This document shows, in pieces, positions 53,120 through 62,066 of a DNA stretch of 64,000 bases. Position 1 is the first letter of the stretch; the number at the start of each line of letters is the position of its first letter. This DNA comes from Flavobacteriales bacterium (lineage in GTDB: Bacteria; Bacteroidota; Bacteroidia; Flavobacteriales_D; Parvicellaceae), in contig JAOASC010000033.1 of the NCBI GenBank assembly GCA_025210295.1, forward strand, positions 62,001 to 126,000, in the 5' to 3' direction. A program made the translations under genes and the position numbers. The notes under the pieces were generated by a model. The model saw nothing but the letters and a program-made list of their open reading frames with translations, was not told where the DNA came from and searched no databases.

Positions 53120-54004
53120 ATGAAAAAACAAACGATTATTCATCTTTTACGTATAGCTACTGTTGCCATGTTTTTAGGGCGTTTCTGGGAACATTTTCGA
53201 TGGTTGGGACCTTATCGAGATGTTTTTTATAACCCTAATGGATGGATAATGAATTTTATTCGTCAAATAACAGGAAAATCATTGACAGAAGTTTATAATG
53301 ACCACTTTTATGAGAAGGTAGTCATTTACTTTTCAAAAGGTTTGGGGTTGGTTTTTTTAATGGCTGCGATCGTTATTTTGTTTTATGAGCGTTTAAAAGT
53401 GTTTAAGCCAATTGTTTTTTTGGCATTATTGGGATTGTTGATTAACTATTATGGTTTGCTGGTTGGTAAACATTTTGACATGTGGGGGATTTTCTTTGAA
53501 CATGCTTCTCAGTTTGTTGTGCCAATTCTTTTTATGAAGTATGGTGATGATAAAGAAGGTTTGATTGTTTATTGGGCTCAAGTAGCGATTTCGATTACTT
53601 TTATCAGTCATGGATTATTTGCAGCGGGGTATTATCCTCAACCAGGCAGTTTTGCTGATATGATGATTATTGGTTTTGGATTGGAAGAAAATATTGCTCG
53701 TTTATTATTGGTAATAATTGGTTGGTTGGACTTTATCTTTGGAGCAGTACTACTAATTCCTTTTAGTGCTTTAAAAAGTAAATGGTTAAAAATATTGTTT
53801 ATTACTTTCCTTTGGTATGGCATTGCTTGGGGATTTTTAACGGCAATGGCTCGCTTTTATGTCCCGTATCGTCAAGATTTATTGTGGAGTAACCTCACGC
53901 AAGACCTTTATGAAGTGCTCATTCGCTTTCCTCACTTTATGGTTCCATTATTTATTTGGTTCGTTTGGAAAAGAAAGCGCTTCACCATTCTTAGGAATGA
54001 TTAA
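53120..54004 (+). CDS. Polytopic membrane protein of unknown function
   Basis: A 294-residue protein from the ATG at 53120; a GTG at 53096 would add eight basic residues. There are about eight hydrophobic helices with short loops, and a conserved-looking N terminus ([21 protein letters not shown]). Charged residues within helices ([40 protein letters not shown]) include several His that could bind heme or metal. The general look recalls DoxX- or HTTM-like proteins, but no family can be named. Its stop codon overlaps the stop of pyrF on the other strand by two bases. Confidence 0.75.
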   Translation: MKKQTIIHLLRIATVAMFLGRFWEHFRWLGPYRDVFYNPNGWIMNFIRQITGKSLTEVYNDHFYEKVVIYFSKGLGLVFLMAAIVILFYERLKVFKPIVFLALLGLLINYYGLLVGKHFDMWGIFFEHASQFVVPILFMKYGDDKEGLIVYWAQVAISITFISHGLFAAGYYPQPGSFADMMIIGFGLEENIARLLLVIIGWLDFIFGAVLLIPFSALKSKWLKILFITFLWYGIAWGFLTAMARFYVPYRQDLLWSNLTQDLYEVLIRFPHFMVPLFIWFVWKRKRFTILRND

Positions 54005-54819
54005 GCTTGCTTACGCATTATTTGCTCCATTTCTTGTTGGATTTCAAGGGCCTTTTGGCGAGCAATATTAGCAAAGTTTTTGGTGTTATCTGCATAGATT
54101 ATTCCTCTAGAAGAATTAACTAATAAACCTATATCATTTGTTAAGCCATTTGCACAAACTTCTTTTAGTGAACCACCCTGAGCTCCAACCCCTGGAACTA
54201 GTAAGAATGATTTAGGAGCTATCTTTCTTATTTTCTTAAAAACCTCAGGTCTTGTAGCACCTACAACATACATTAAATTCTGTTCATTTCCCCATTGTTT
54301 AGAAGTTTCTATTACCTCTTCAAAAAGTTGATTTCCCTTTGAAAGCTGGTGATATTGAAAATCTTCACCTCCAACATTACTTGTTGCAGCTAAAAGGATG
54401 ACCCATTTATTGTCAAATTCTAAGAATGGAGAAACAGAATCTCTCCCCATATATGGTGCTACTGTAACAGAATCAAAACTATAATACTCAAAAAAGGTTT
54501 TTGCATACATTTTTGAGGTATTTCCGATATCACCTCTCTTGGCATCAGCTATTGTAAAACAATCTTTTGGTATGTATTCAATTGTTTTTTGAAGACTCTC
54601 CCAACCTTTTGGACCCATTGCTTCATAAAAAGCAATATTAGGCTTGTAGGCAACGCATAAATCTTTAGTAGCATCGATAATTGCTTTATTAAACTCAAAG
54701 ATTGGGTCTTCTTTTTCAAGCAAGTGAACAGGGATTCTATCAAGATCTGAATCTAAACCTACACATAAAAATGTTTTTTTTGATCTGATTTGATCGACCA
54801 ACTCTTTGTAATTCATCAT
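54001..54819 (-). CDS. pyrF: Orotidine 5'-phosphate decarboxylase
   Basis: A 272-residue protein of the type 2 (about 270-280) subfamily. It makes UMP from OMP in pyrimidine synthesis. The catalytic block is [19 protein letters not shown] at about 88-106, with the Lys and Asp of DxKxx[16 protein letters not shown] near the start and [17 protein letters not shown] near the phosphate-binding site are also standard. It lies 38 bases downstream of prfA on the same strand. This matches the purM-prfA-pyrF order seen in many Bacteroidota, as I recall it. Its stop interlocks with that of the convergent membrane-protein gene. Confidence 0.97.
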   Translation of the reverse strand: MMNYKELVDQIRSKKTFLCVGLDSDLDRIPVHLLEKEDPIFEFNKAIIDATKDLCVAYKPNIAFYEAMGPKGWESLQKTIEYIPKDCFTIADAKRGDIGNTSKMYAKTFFEYYSFDSVTVAPYMGRDSVSPFLEFDNKWVILLAATSNVGGEDFQYHQLSKGNQLFEEVIETSKQWGNEQNLMYVVGATRPEVFKKIRKIAPKSFLLVPGVGAQGGSLKEVCANGLTNDIGLLVNSSRGIIYADNTKNFANIARQKALEIQQEMEQIMRKQA

Positions 54820-54857
54820 GCTTTTTTGTTAGAAAGTTTATTTTTCGAGCAGTTATG

Positions 54858-55946
54858 CTATTCCATGCCTCCTGCTTTTAGTTTTTCGGCATTTTCTGCC
54901 ATTTTTAACGATTCTAACATTTCTTGAATATCTCCATTCATAAAGTTAGAGAGGTTGTACATTGTCTTATTAATCCTGTGGTCAGTAATTCTTCCTTGTG
55001 GGTAATTGTAAGTTCTAATTTTAGCTGAACGATCTCCAGTAGAGACTAGAGATTTTCGTTGTTCTGAACGTTCAGCATCTGCCTTATCAACTTCAGCTTG
55101 ATATAACCTTGAACGTAAAACTTGCAAAGCTTTTTCGTAGTTCTTATGTTGTGATCGACCATCTTGACATTCTACAACAGTGTTGGTTGGAATATGTGTC
55201 AAACGAACTGCTGATTCGGTTTTGTTAACGTGCTGTCCTCCTGCTCCTGAAGCTCTAAAAGTGTCTTTACGAACATCTTTCATATCTAGATTGAAATCAA
55301 TTTCTTCTGCTTCTGGAAGGACTGCAACAGTGATTGCAGAAGTGTGGACACGACCTTGTGATTCTGTGTCTGGAACTCGTTGTACACGATGTACACCTGA
55401 TTCAAATTTTAATGTTCCATAGACTTCTTCTCCTGAAACTTCCATCGAAATTTCTTTATATCCTGTAGTTCCTCCTTCTGTAGAGTTTAAAACGGTATGC
55501 GAATACCCTTTTTCTTTAAAGTACATAGTGTACATTCTAAATACATCTTCAACAAAGATACAAGATTCGTCACCACCTGTCCCTGCTCTAAATTCCATGA
55601 TTACGTTCTTATCATCATTGGGGTCTTTAGGGATTAACAACCACTTTATTTCTTCGTTTAACTCAGCTTCTCTCTTTTGTAAATCATCTAATTCCATTTT
55701 AGCCATTTCCTTAAAATCAGGATCGCTTTCGGTTTTAATGATTTCTTTTGAAGAAGCGATGTTTTCTACAGTGTTTTTAAGTTCTTTATAAGCTTTTACA
55801 ATGGGCTCTAAATCTTTATATTCTTTAGTTAGTTTTACGTAACGCTTCATGTCTGATATAATATCAGGATCCACGATTAACTTTCCAACTTCTTCGTATC
55901 GTATATTTATTAACTCTAATTTATTAAGTAAACTCTCTTGACTCAT
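54858..55946 (-). CDS. prfA: Peptide chain release factor 1
   Basis: A 362-residue protein, normal RF1 length. It reads UAA and UAG and releases the finished peptide. The GGQ loop is RASGAGGQHVNKTESAVRL at about 233-251. The tripeptide anticodon PxT reads PDT (RVPDTESQGRVHTSA at about 190-204), where E. coli RF1 has PAT; the middle position is variable. The N-terminal helical domain 1 is intact. It lies between purM (18-base gap) and pyrF (38-base gap) and is probably co-transcribed with both. RF1 is distinguished from RF2 by PxT in place of SPF. Confidence 0.97.
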   Translation of the reverse strand: MSQESLLNKLELINIRYEEVGKLIVDPDIISDMKRYVKLTKEYKDLEPIVKAYKELKNTVENIASSKEIIKTESDPDFKEMAKMELDDLQKREAELNEEIKWLLIPKDPNDDKNVIMEFRAGTGGDESCIFVEDVFRMYTMYFKEKGYSHTVLNSTEGGTTGYKEISMEVSGEEVYGTLKFESGVHRVQRVPDTESQGRVHTSAITVAVLPEAEEIDFNLDMKDVRKDTFRASGAGGQHVNKTESAVRLTHIPTNTVVECQDGRSQHKNYEKALQVLRSRLYQAEVDKADAERSEQRKSLVSTGDRSAKIRTYNYPQGRITDHRINKTMYNLSNFMNGDIQEMLESLKMAENAEKLKAGGME

Positions 55947-55964
55947 ATTCCTTTCTTCTCCTTA

Positions 55965-57137
55965 TTAATTGTATACAAAAGTACCTTTATCTGATGTAAT
56001 GGTCAATTGTTTTTGTTCTGAACTTTCAACACGTCCAACAATTTTTGCAGCTACATTGAACGATTCACTTATTTTTATGATTGATTCAGCTATTTCTTCA
56101 GGGACATATATTTCCATTCGATGCCCCATATTAAAGACCTTATACATTTCTTTCCAACTGGTATTGGATTCTTTTTGTATTAAGTCGAAAAGAGGCGGAA
56201 CGTCAAAAAGGTTGTCTTTGATAACGTGTACATTATCTACAAAATGTAATACTTTAGTTTGTGCGCCTCCACTGCAATGTACCATTCCATTGATTGCTGA
56301 ATGGTGTTGTTCTAATATTTTTTTTATAATCGGTGCATAGGTACGGGTAGGAGATAACACTAATTTTCCAGCGTCTAACGGAGTCCCATCAATTTTTTCA
56401 GTTAACTGTTTAGTTCCCGAGTACACTAAATCACTTGGAACAGCATTATCAAAGCTTTCTGGATATTTTTTGGCTAAATAATGATCAAAAACATCGTGTC
56501 TTGCTGAAGTCAGTCCATTACTTCCCATTCCTCCGTTGTACTCTTCTTCGTAGGAAGCTGTTCCAAAAGAGGACAGTCCAACGATTACATTTCCTGCTTT
56601 TATATTTGCATTGTCGATAACATCCGATTTTTTCATTCTAGCGGTTACCGTTGAGTCGACAATAATTGTTCGAACTAAATCTCCTACATCTGCTGTCTCT
56701 CCTCCAGTAGAATGTATTTCTACACCGTGTTTTTTTAAGTCAGCTAGTAATTCTTCGGTTCCATTAATCAAAGCAGAGAGTACTTCTTTAGGAATTAAGT
56801 TTTTATTTCGACCTATAGTAGAAGATAATAGAATATTGTTGGTAGCTCCAACGCAAAGTAAATCATCAATGTTCATAATTAAGGCATCCTGAGCAATACC
56901 TTTCCATACAGATAAATCTCCTGTTTCTTTCCAGTACATATAAGCTAAACTTGATTTAGTTCCAGCTCCGTCTGCATGCATCACTATACAGTGGTCTTCC
57001 GATCCTGTAAGATAATCAGGAACGATTTTACAAAAAGCTTTAGGAAATAATCCTTTGTCAACGTTTTTAATGGCAGCATGAACATCTTCTTTTCCTGCTG
57101 AAACACCTCGTAAATTATACCTTGTTTCTTCACTCAT
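55965..57137 (-). CDS. purM: Phosphoribosylformylglycinamidine cyclo-ligase (AIR synthase)
   Basis: 390 residues from the ATG at 57137 (MSEETRYNLRGVSAGKEDVH); an upstream start at 57179 would run into the terminator hairpin. It closes the imidazole ring of AIR in purine synthesis. The AIRS N domain has DHCIVMHADGAGTKSSLAYM and MNIDDLLCVGA, and the C domain has the Gly-rich GLSSFGTASYEEEYNGGMG and GGAQTK. The sequence is of the longer Bacteroidota type. It begins a unit with prfA and pyrF. It is preceded by the terminator of the OmpA-family gene, so transcription must start within 57138-57170 or read through. Confidence 0.96.
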   Translation of the reverse strand: MSEETRYNLRGVSAGKEDVHAAIKNVDKGLFPKAFCKIVPDYLTGSEDHCIVMHADGAGTKSSLAYMYWKETGDLSVWKGIAQDALIMNIDDLLCVGATNNILLSSTIGRNKNLIPKEVLSALINGTEELLADLKKHGVEIHSTGGETADVGDLVRTIIVDSTVTARMKKSDVIDNANIKAGNVIVGLSSFGTASYEEEYNGGMGSNGLTSARHDVFDHYLAKKYPESFDNAVPSDLVYSGTKQLTEKIDGTPLDAGKLVLSPTRTYAPIIKKILEQHHSAINGMVHCSGGAQTKVLHFVDNVHVIKDNLFDVPPLFDLIQKESNTSWKEMYKVFNMGHRMEIYVPEEIAESIIKISESFNVAAKIVGRVESSEQKQLTITSDKGTFVYN

Positions 57138-57169
57138 AATGTTGTATATAAATCTGTAATTTTTGATAA

Positions 57170-57214
57170 AAAAAAACATCCTACCGAATCGGATAGGATG
57201 TTTTGATTATTTGA
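57170..57214 (-). terminator. Intrinsic terminator of the PorE-like gene
   Basis: AAAACATCCTA and TAGGATGTTTT form an 11-base perfect stem, extended by CCG and CGG around a small loop. On the minus strand it is followed by a run of nine T. It lies directly after the stop of the OmpA-family gene at 57222. Confidence 0.92.
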
Positions 57215-57221
57215 GTTTTTT

Positions 57222-59231
57222 TTATTGACCTCCTGTTGGTTTGTAATCGTAACTCAATACTTTAAATTGAGTACGTCTATTACGCTGGTGAGCAGCTTCT
57301 TGCTCTTCTTTCGTAGCCATTTTACCAATTGTCTCACATTCTAAACCTAAAGCTCTAGGAATTGTTTCTCCCATTCCTTTGGCAACCATTCTTTCAGCAG
57401 GAATTCCTTTTGAAATTAAGTAGTCAACACAAGACTGTGCTCTTCTTTGTGATAAGGCTTCGTTATAAGCATCTTTACCTCTACAATCTGTATGTGCTTG
57501 TAGCTCGATAATAATTGTAGGGTTTTCAGTTAAGGTATTGTATAGGTAATTTAAAGAATCTTTTGCGTTAGTTGCATCGTTTACTAATAATTCTGATTTG
57601 TTATAAGCATATTGTACCTCAGGGAAATCAATTACATCATCTTTTCCTGCATGCTGCATGAATACTTCTTCGATGTATCTTTTAGAAGATTCCTCTCCTT
57701 CTGTAGAGAATTTTGTTTTAGCTGCTAAGTACTCATCCTTTTTAGTTTGTAAACCGTAGTTCGTACTCTTTTTAATAAATCTATTTCCTCCTTCTTCATC
57801 AAAAATAAATTTACCTTCTTCATCAGTTGTTTTAACAACTTGAGAACCATCGCTTCCTAATAAGGTAATTGTTACTCCTGGAATTGGTTCACCAGTATCT
57901 TTATCTTTAACATAAACTTCTAATAGGTATTTAACTTCTGGTAAGCTAAAGTTATAAATATCATCTTTTCCTTTTCCTCCCTCTCTGTTAGAAGTAAAGA
58001 AACCTTTTTGATCAGTGTTCTTTTCGAAAAGAATACCATAATCGTCAGCAGATGAGTTTAAAGGATATTGTAAGTTAGCAATTTTACCCCATTTGTTTTC
58101 AGCAGTTTTTTCAGCTTTAAACATATCTAAACCACCAAGACCAATGTGTCCATCAGAAGAGAAGTATAAGTTCTCATCTTTATCTAAATACGGGAATAAT
58201 TCATCTCCTGGAGTATTGATAGATGGACCTAAGTTAACAGGTGTTCCCCAAGACTTTTCTCTTTTGTTGTATAATGAGTACCATAAATCTTTTCCTCCTT
58301 GACCTCCAGCCATATCTGAAGCAAAAATAATTAAGGTTTCTCTTTTGTTGATTGCTGGGTGTCCAACTGTTATTGAATCACTTCCTTCTGCATCTCCTTT
58401 TAAACCTAAACTTGTAACGTTTTTAAAACTCTTCCCAGACTTAACTGCTACTAAAATATCACAACCAACGTTTTCTTTCTTTACAACTGGACATCTGGTG
58501 AAGTATAAGTTTGTTCCTTTAGCATTTAAAATAGATGCTCCCTCATTATGTTCAGTATTAATTGTTGCATCAAGAATAACTGGTTCACCCCATTTTCCTT
58601 TATTGTCTCTCGTCGTGATCCATAAGTCCATATAGCTTTCACCAGTTCTTAAATCAATTTCATCTCCTGTTGCTCCATTTCTAGAGGAAGAAAAAACCAT
58701 TTGAGTGTATTTCTTATCTGCCCATGTTGGCGAAAAGTCGAAGTTATTCGTGTTTAATTGAATTTCTTGTTGAACAACGTGTTTAGTTGGTTCACTAATC
58801 CATTCAATTGCTTTTTTACAAGAGTTAACCCCCTCTTTAGCTTCTTTACTACTAGCATTAACTGCTAAATACTTTTCGTAGTTTTTCTTAGCTAACTTAT
58901 AATTAGCTTGTTGCTTCTGTACATTAGCTAATTTTAAGATGACATCTGGGTTTGTTTTGTCATATTTTAACTTCATTGCTTTACCGTAGTAAACCTCAGC
59001 TTGTTCAGCTTCAAGAAGAAAACGATAACTTTCTCCCAATTGATAGTTCATACGAGCTTTTTCCTCTGGCTTAGCTTTAGCCATAGCTTTTTTATACTTT
59101 TCAGTAGCAGTATAAAAATTCTCATTTTTAAAAGCTGCATCCGCTTCTTTAGCAAAGTTCTTTTGTGCAAAAGAATTCTGTGAAAGCATTAATAATACTG
59201 TAAGGCTAGTAAAAAGGCTTAATATTTTCAT
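57222..59231 (-). CDS. OmpA-family protein, PorE-like (TPR, propeller, regulatory domain, OmpA)
   Basis: A 669-residue exported protein. A signal peptide (1-22, NSFAQ) with no lipobox precedes TPR-like helices (about 25-135), a WD40/PD40-type propeller (about 150-425, with VFSSSRNG, YFSSDGHIGLGGLDMF and FFTSNREGGKGKDDIY), a carboxypeptidase-regulatory domain (about 435-515), and a C-terminal OmpA domain (about 545-665, ELQAHTDCRGKDAYNEALSQRRA) that binds peptidoglycan. This order matches PorE of the type IX secretion system, but PorE is a lipoprotein and this is not. Several PorE-like paralogues are usual in Bacteroidota, so a T9SS role is possible, not shown. Confidence 0.92.
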   Translation of the reverse strand: MKILSLFTSLTVLLMLSQNSFAQKNFAKEADAAFKNENFYTATEKYKKAMAKAKPEEKARMNYQLGESYRFLLEAEQAEVYYGKAMKLKYDKTNPDVILKLANVQKQQANYKLAKKNYEKYLAVNASSKEAKEGVNSCKKAIEWISEPTKHVVQQEIQLNTNNFDFSPTWADKKYTQMVFSSSRNGATGDEIDLRTGESYMDLWITTRDNKGKWGEPVILDATINTEHNEGASILNAKGTNLYFTRCPVVKKENVGCDILVAVKSGKSFKNVTSLGLKGDAEGSDSITVGHPAINKRETLIIFASDMAGGQGGKDLWYSLYNKREKSWGTPVNLGPSINTPGDELFPYLDKDENLYFSSDGHIGLGGLDMFKAEKTAENKWGKIANLQYPLNSSADDYGILFEKNTDQKGFFTSNREGGKGKDDIYNFSLPEVKYLLEVYVKDKDTGEPIPGVTITLLGSDGSQVVKTTDEEGKFIFDEEGGNRFIKKSTNYGLQTKKDEYLAAKTKFSTEGEESSKRYIEEVFMQHAGKDDVIDFPEVQYAYNKSELLVNDATNAKDSLNYLYNTLTENPTIIIELQAHTDCRGKDAYNEALSQRRAQSCVDYLISKGIPAERMVAKGMGETIPRALGLECETIGKMATKEEQEAAHQRNRRTQFKVLSYDYKPTGGQ

Positions 59232-59364
59232 ATCTTTTAAATAGTTTATTACCTACGTTTGGTCTTAATTAAGTTTTAACATAGTAGACGCGAAAATAAA
59301 CAATTATATTTATTTATCAACAAAAAAGATAAAAAACTAGCTGATTTTATAGTAAGAATGATTT

Positions 59365-60036
59365 TTATAAAATAAAACCAAGGTTAATCCCAAAATTTGA
59401 GTCAAAGCCATTAATTGTTGCGTCTGTAAACATTGTGGAATATTCATTTTGGTAACTTTTATTTTCGTAGTATGGGGTCGCTTTACCCCGTTTGTAGCCC
59501 AGTTGAACAAATCCACCTATTAAGAAATGATTACCGATATTAATTTGGTAACCAATGTTTCCTCCTGCAGCTATTGAGAAGAGACTGGATTCTAAATTGA
59601 TGTTATTTTCTTTTCCAAAATGAAGGAGTGTTTGATCAGTAACAAATTGGTACTGAACTGTACCTCCATAGCACTTTAGGTATGGCCCTATATACAGTCC
59701 TGATAATTGTCTTTTTCGTTTTATAAGGTAGTGATTCCATTGGAAGCCTAGATGATACATTCTAAAGGACTCTATGGTTTGTTGAAAGTTTTTGATAACT
59801 TGGTCTGTAGAGTCATATACACCTTGTAGTGTTTTGTTATTCCAAGTGGTTGTACTTGCTGTCATTTCAAATGTGTTTTTCCTATTGATAGTTTTTTCTA
59901 TCGAAGCCTCTAGGCCTTCTCTATATATTGAGGCACCATTTATTTTTAAGGAAGTTGTTCTGGTGAAACAACTATCTTGAGCGTTTAAGCTTAATGTTGT
60001 TAACAGGATAAGAATGAATAATGTTGTTGCTTTCAT
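59365..60036 (-). CDS. Small outer membrane barrel protein
   Basis: A 223-residue protein with a signal peptide (1-19, SLNAQ). The mature part consists of amphipathic strands with turns, including FEMTASTTTWNN, FQWNHYLIKRKR, GLYIGPYLKCYGG and GYQINIGNHFLIGGFVQLGYKRG. It ends FGINLGFIL, a barrel-type end. It fits the DUF3575/OMP_b-brl style of eight- to ten-strand barrels. Three Cys are present (two near the mature N terminus and centre). It lies 76 bases after the second barrel gene of the sigma operon and may belong to that unit. The role is unknown. Confidence 0.7.
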   Translation of the reverse strand: MKATTLFILILLTTLSLNAQDSCFTRTTSLKINGASIYREGLEASIEKTINRKNTFEMTASTTTWNNKTLQGVYDSTDQVIKNFQQTIESFRMYHLGFQWNHYLIKRKRQLSGLYIGPYLKCYGGTVQYQFVTDQTLLHFGKENNINLESSLFSIAAGGNIGYQINIGNHFLIGGFVQLGYKRGKATPYYENKSYQNEYSTMFTDATINGFDSNFGINLGFIL

Positions 60037-60066
60037 AATACTTGATTTTTGGGTGTTAGTAATTCG

Positions 60067-60084
60067 CTTGTTAGCTATAACAAG
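60067..60084. other. Short inverted repeat in the gap between barrel genes
   Basis: CTTGTTA and TAACAAG form a seven-base perfect inverted repeat around GCTA. There is no T-run, so it is not a good intrinsic terminator. It may be an mRNA hairpin between the barrel genes, or chance. Confidence 0.25.
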
Positions 60085-60112
60085 TCATTTTAAGAGGGAC
60101 ATAAAGTTGGTG

Positions 60113-60994
60113 TTAAAGGTTGTAGGAGATACTGGCTCCTAGAGAATAACTCCTGAGTTTGATGTCTTGAAAAACATCTTGTTCATTGCTAAGCCCTTGA
60201 TAAAATAAGCCTTCTACTTTGAGGTGTTGATTAATCGTTTTACTAAGTCCAGCTTTTAATCCTATATCGTAGATAAATCGATCAAAAACAAGATCTTTTC
60301 GATAGGTCTTATAGCGCCATTCTATCCCTACTTTTGGTGTGATGTTGCCTAGTTTATAGTTCAAAAGAACTGGAATGGCTATTTGTGACTTATATTTTGT
60401 GATATCAAAGTTGTTGATGTTACTGGTTTCGTTATTAAAGGCTTGTTTGTAATTTATCGAACTAGTACTTAATGAATTGGTAGAAGCGTTGCGGTTGTTG
60501 ATGTTATACAAATAGTTTACACCTGTTTCAATTCCTATTTGCTCGTTAAAGTTGTGTATATAAAATATACCCAATTTAAGTCCGGGACTAATAGGATTAG
60601 TTACTGTTTTTACATTATCATTTGTTCCAAAACTTTGTAGTCCAAACTGAATACCTGCGTCATGTTGAGCCAATGTGATGTTTTGAAGTGCAATGAGCAT
60701 AACACCGAATAAATTAACTTTTTTCATAGCTTTAATGTTTTGTATTGTTTTATCTACTATGATGCTGTTATTCAAAATGGTTGCACTTAAAGTGTCGTTG
60801 TTTTTGATAAAGGATGAGTCAATAATTATTGCGTTTTTTTCAAAACGCTTTAATGGTTCTGTTGTTTCCAGGGAAATAGTATCATAAACCCTAATGGTGT
60901 CATATACAAATACCGTGTCGTATACGTATATTGTGTCTTGAGCTTTAAAAGTCAACGCGTAAATAGCTAGTATAATCAATAAGATAAATTTCAT
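60113..60994 (-). CDS. Exported barrel protein with internal second signal-like segment
   Basis: A 293-residue protein. Residues 1-19 are a signal peptide (TFKAQ). Residues 20-42 are a VYDT repeat (IYVYDTVFVYDTIRVYDT), common in Bacteroidota envelope proteins. At residues 90-110 a second full signal-like segment (MKKVNLFGVMLIALQNITLAQ) starts with its own Met, and a PorT-like barrel follows (GIQFGLQS to SLGASISYNL). The barrel could be made from an internal start (60727) with its own signal, or the gene may be a fusion of a small secreted protein and a barrel. It overlaps the end of the sigma-factor gene by four bases, so the two are coupled. Confidence 0.75.
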   Translation of the reverse strand: MKFILLIILAIYALTFKAQDTIYVYDTVFVYDTIRVYDTISLETTEPLKRFEKNAIIIDSSFIKNNDTLSATILNNSIIVDKTIQNIKAMKKVNLFGVMLIALQNITLAQHDAGIQFGLQSFGTNDNVKTVTNPISPGLKLGIFYIHNFNEQIGIETGVNYLYNINNRNASTNSLSTSSINYKQAFNNETSNINNFDITKYKSQIAIPVLLNYKLGNITPKVGIEWRYKTYRKDLVFDRFIYDIGLKAGLSKTINQHLKVEGLFYQGLSNEQDVFQDIKLRSYSLGASISYNL

Positions 60995-61986
60995 TTTTTA
61001 ACAATTGTATCATTAACTATTACACGTTTTCGAACAATAACAGGTACTTTCACTGTTACAGTTTCAAAGAGTTCTTCTTTGTTTTTTATCTGCTCGTTAG
61101 TGGTGGTAGCGCTATTCATTTTTTCAATTAAAGCAAATAAGCTATCTATTTCAATTAGATGGTTTTCGATTTGAAGTTTCTGACCTTTTTCTAATGGAAG
61201 TATTTTGATCGCTTCATATTGTTCAGTAGTTTTTTTTGATTGATGATATAACAACGTGATCAATAGTGTTGAAATTGTTAGTATGGCTACAGCTATTTTT
61301 AACTTTGAATAGCTAAAGCTCTTGATTGTTGAGGCTGTACTTAGTTCACTTCTACTGATAGAAGTTGGTAGCGAATAATTTTTTAATTGGTTAGCATATA
61401 AACGATCAATAGAAAAATAGAAAGGAAATAACAAGATGAACAACCTTTTTAGATTGTTTTTTTCTTTGTGTTGAGCTTTTTCAAAAAGAATTTTTTGAAG
61501 TTTCTTTCTTGCTCTATTTAAATGGGATTTTGAAGTGTTGACAGTTATGTCTAATTGCTCACTGATTTCTTGATGAGAATATTTTTCCAGTACATACAAA
61601 TTAAAAACTGTTCGGTGATGTTGAGGCAATAAGTCTATAGCTTCGATTAAATCAGAAACATCAAAATCAGCTTGGTGGATATAGTGTTTTTTGTTAGTAG
61701 GGGCTTCTATTGTTTCTTCTTTTTCTTGATGATACTCAAGAATATTATCGTTTTTATTGATGATGTTTTTGTTTTTTCTGAGGTATTGTAAAGCTGTGTT
61801 AACTGTGATTTGATAGAGCCATCCATCAAAAGAGCCTTTACCTGAAAAAGAATCCGCTTTTTTCATTGCAATTTCAAAAGCATCATGCATAATATCTTCC
61901 GCGATCTCATCTGATTTTACATATCTACGACAGACTCCTTTAAGCTTACTAGAATTAGCTGCATATATATTTTCCCATGTCCTCAT
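60991..61986 (-). CDS. ECF sigma factor with C-terminal membrane anchor and periplasmic tail
   Basis: A 331-residue protein. Residues 1-75 are sigma region 2 (DIMHDAFEIAMKKADSFSG, then FDGWLYQITVNTALQYLRK) and about 112-170 are sigma region 4 (LIEAIDLLPQHHRTVFNLYV, then HQEISEQLDITVNTSKSHL). Ordinary ECF factors end here, near 180. This one continues with a short hydrophobic patch (181-191), a basic linker, a clear membrane helix at about 229-247 (LKIAVAILTISTLLITLLYH) and an 80-residue tail that would be periplasmic. It would be membrane-tethered and so might act only after release. It overlaps the next barrel gene by four bases; no separate anti-sigma gene follows. Confidence 0.88.
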   Translation of the reverse strand: MRTWENIYAANSSKLKGVCRRYVKSDEIAEDIMHDAFEIAMKKADSFSGKGSFDGWLYQITVNTALQYLRKNKNIINKNDNILEYHQEKEETIEAPTNKKHYIHQADFDVSDLIEAIDLLPQHHRTVFNLYVLEKYSHQEISEQLDITVNTSKSHLNRARKKLQKILFEKAQHKEKNNLKRLFILLFPFYFSIDRLYANQLKNYSLPTSISRSELSTASTIKSFSYSKLKIAVAILTISTLLITLLYHQSKKTTEQYEAIKILPLEKGQKLQIENHLIEIDSLFALIEKMNSATTTNEQIKNKEELFETVTVKVPVIVRKRVIVNDTIVKK

Positions 61987-61991
61987 AACTA

Positions 61992-62028
61992 CTTTTTTAC
62001 GTCAATTTGAATATACGATGTAAAAAAG
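61992..62028. promoter_or_regulatory. Inverted repeat directly upstream of the sigma-factor gene
   Basis: CTTTTTTACGTC and GATGTAAAAAAG are 12-base inverted arms with one G-U-type mismatch, separated by 13 bases. They start five bases before the sigma-factor ATG and lie in the 80-base gap after the PBP gene. The site could be an operator, a leader hairpin, or a weak end for the PBP transcript. Confidence 0.35.
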
Positions 62029-62066
62029 AGAAAAGGTTGCAGTAAAAAAATAACGAGTTGATAATT

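Noticed and set aside
55362-55382. PDT instead of PAT in the release factor 1 anticodon tripeptide
   Set aside because: The middle position of PxT is variable among RF1 proteins, and the flanking Pro and Thr are intact.
55969-56340. A 123-codon open frame antisense to purM
   Set aside because: It is a shadow of purM with no promoter or translation signal.
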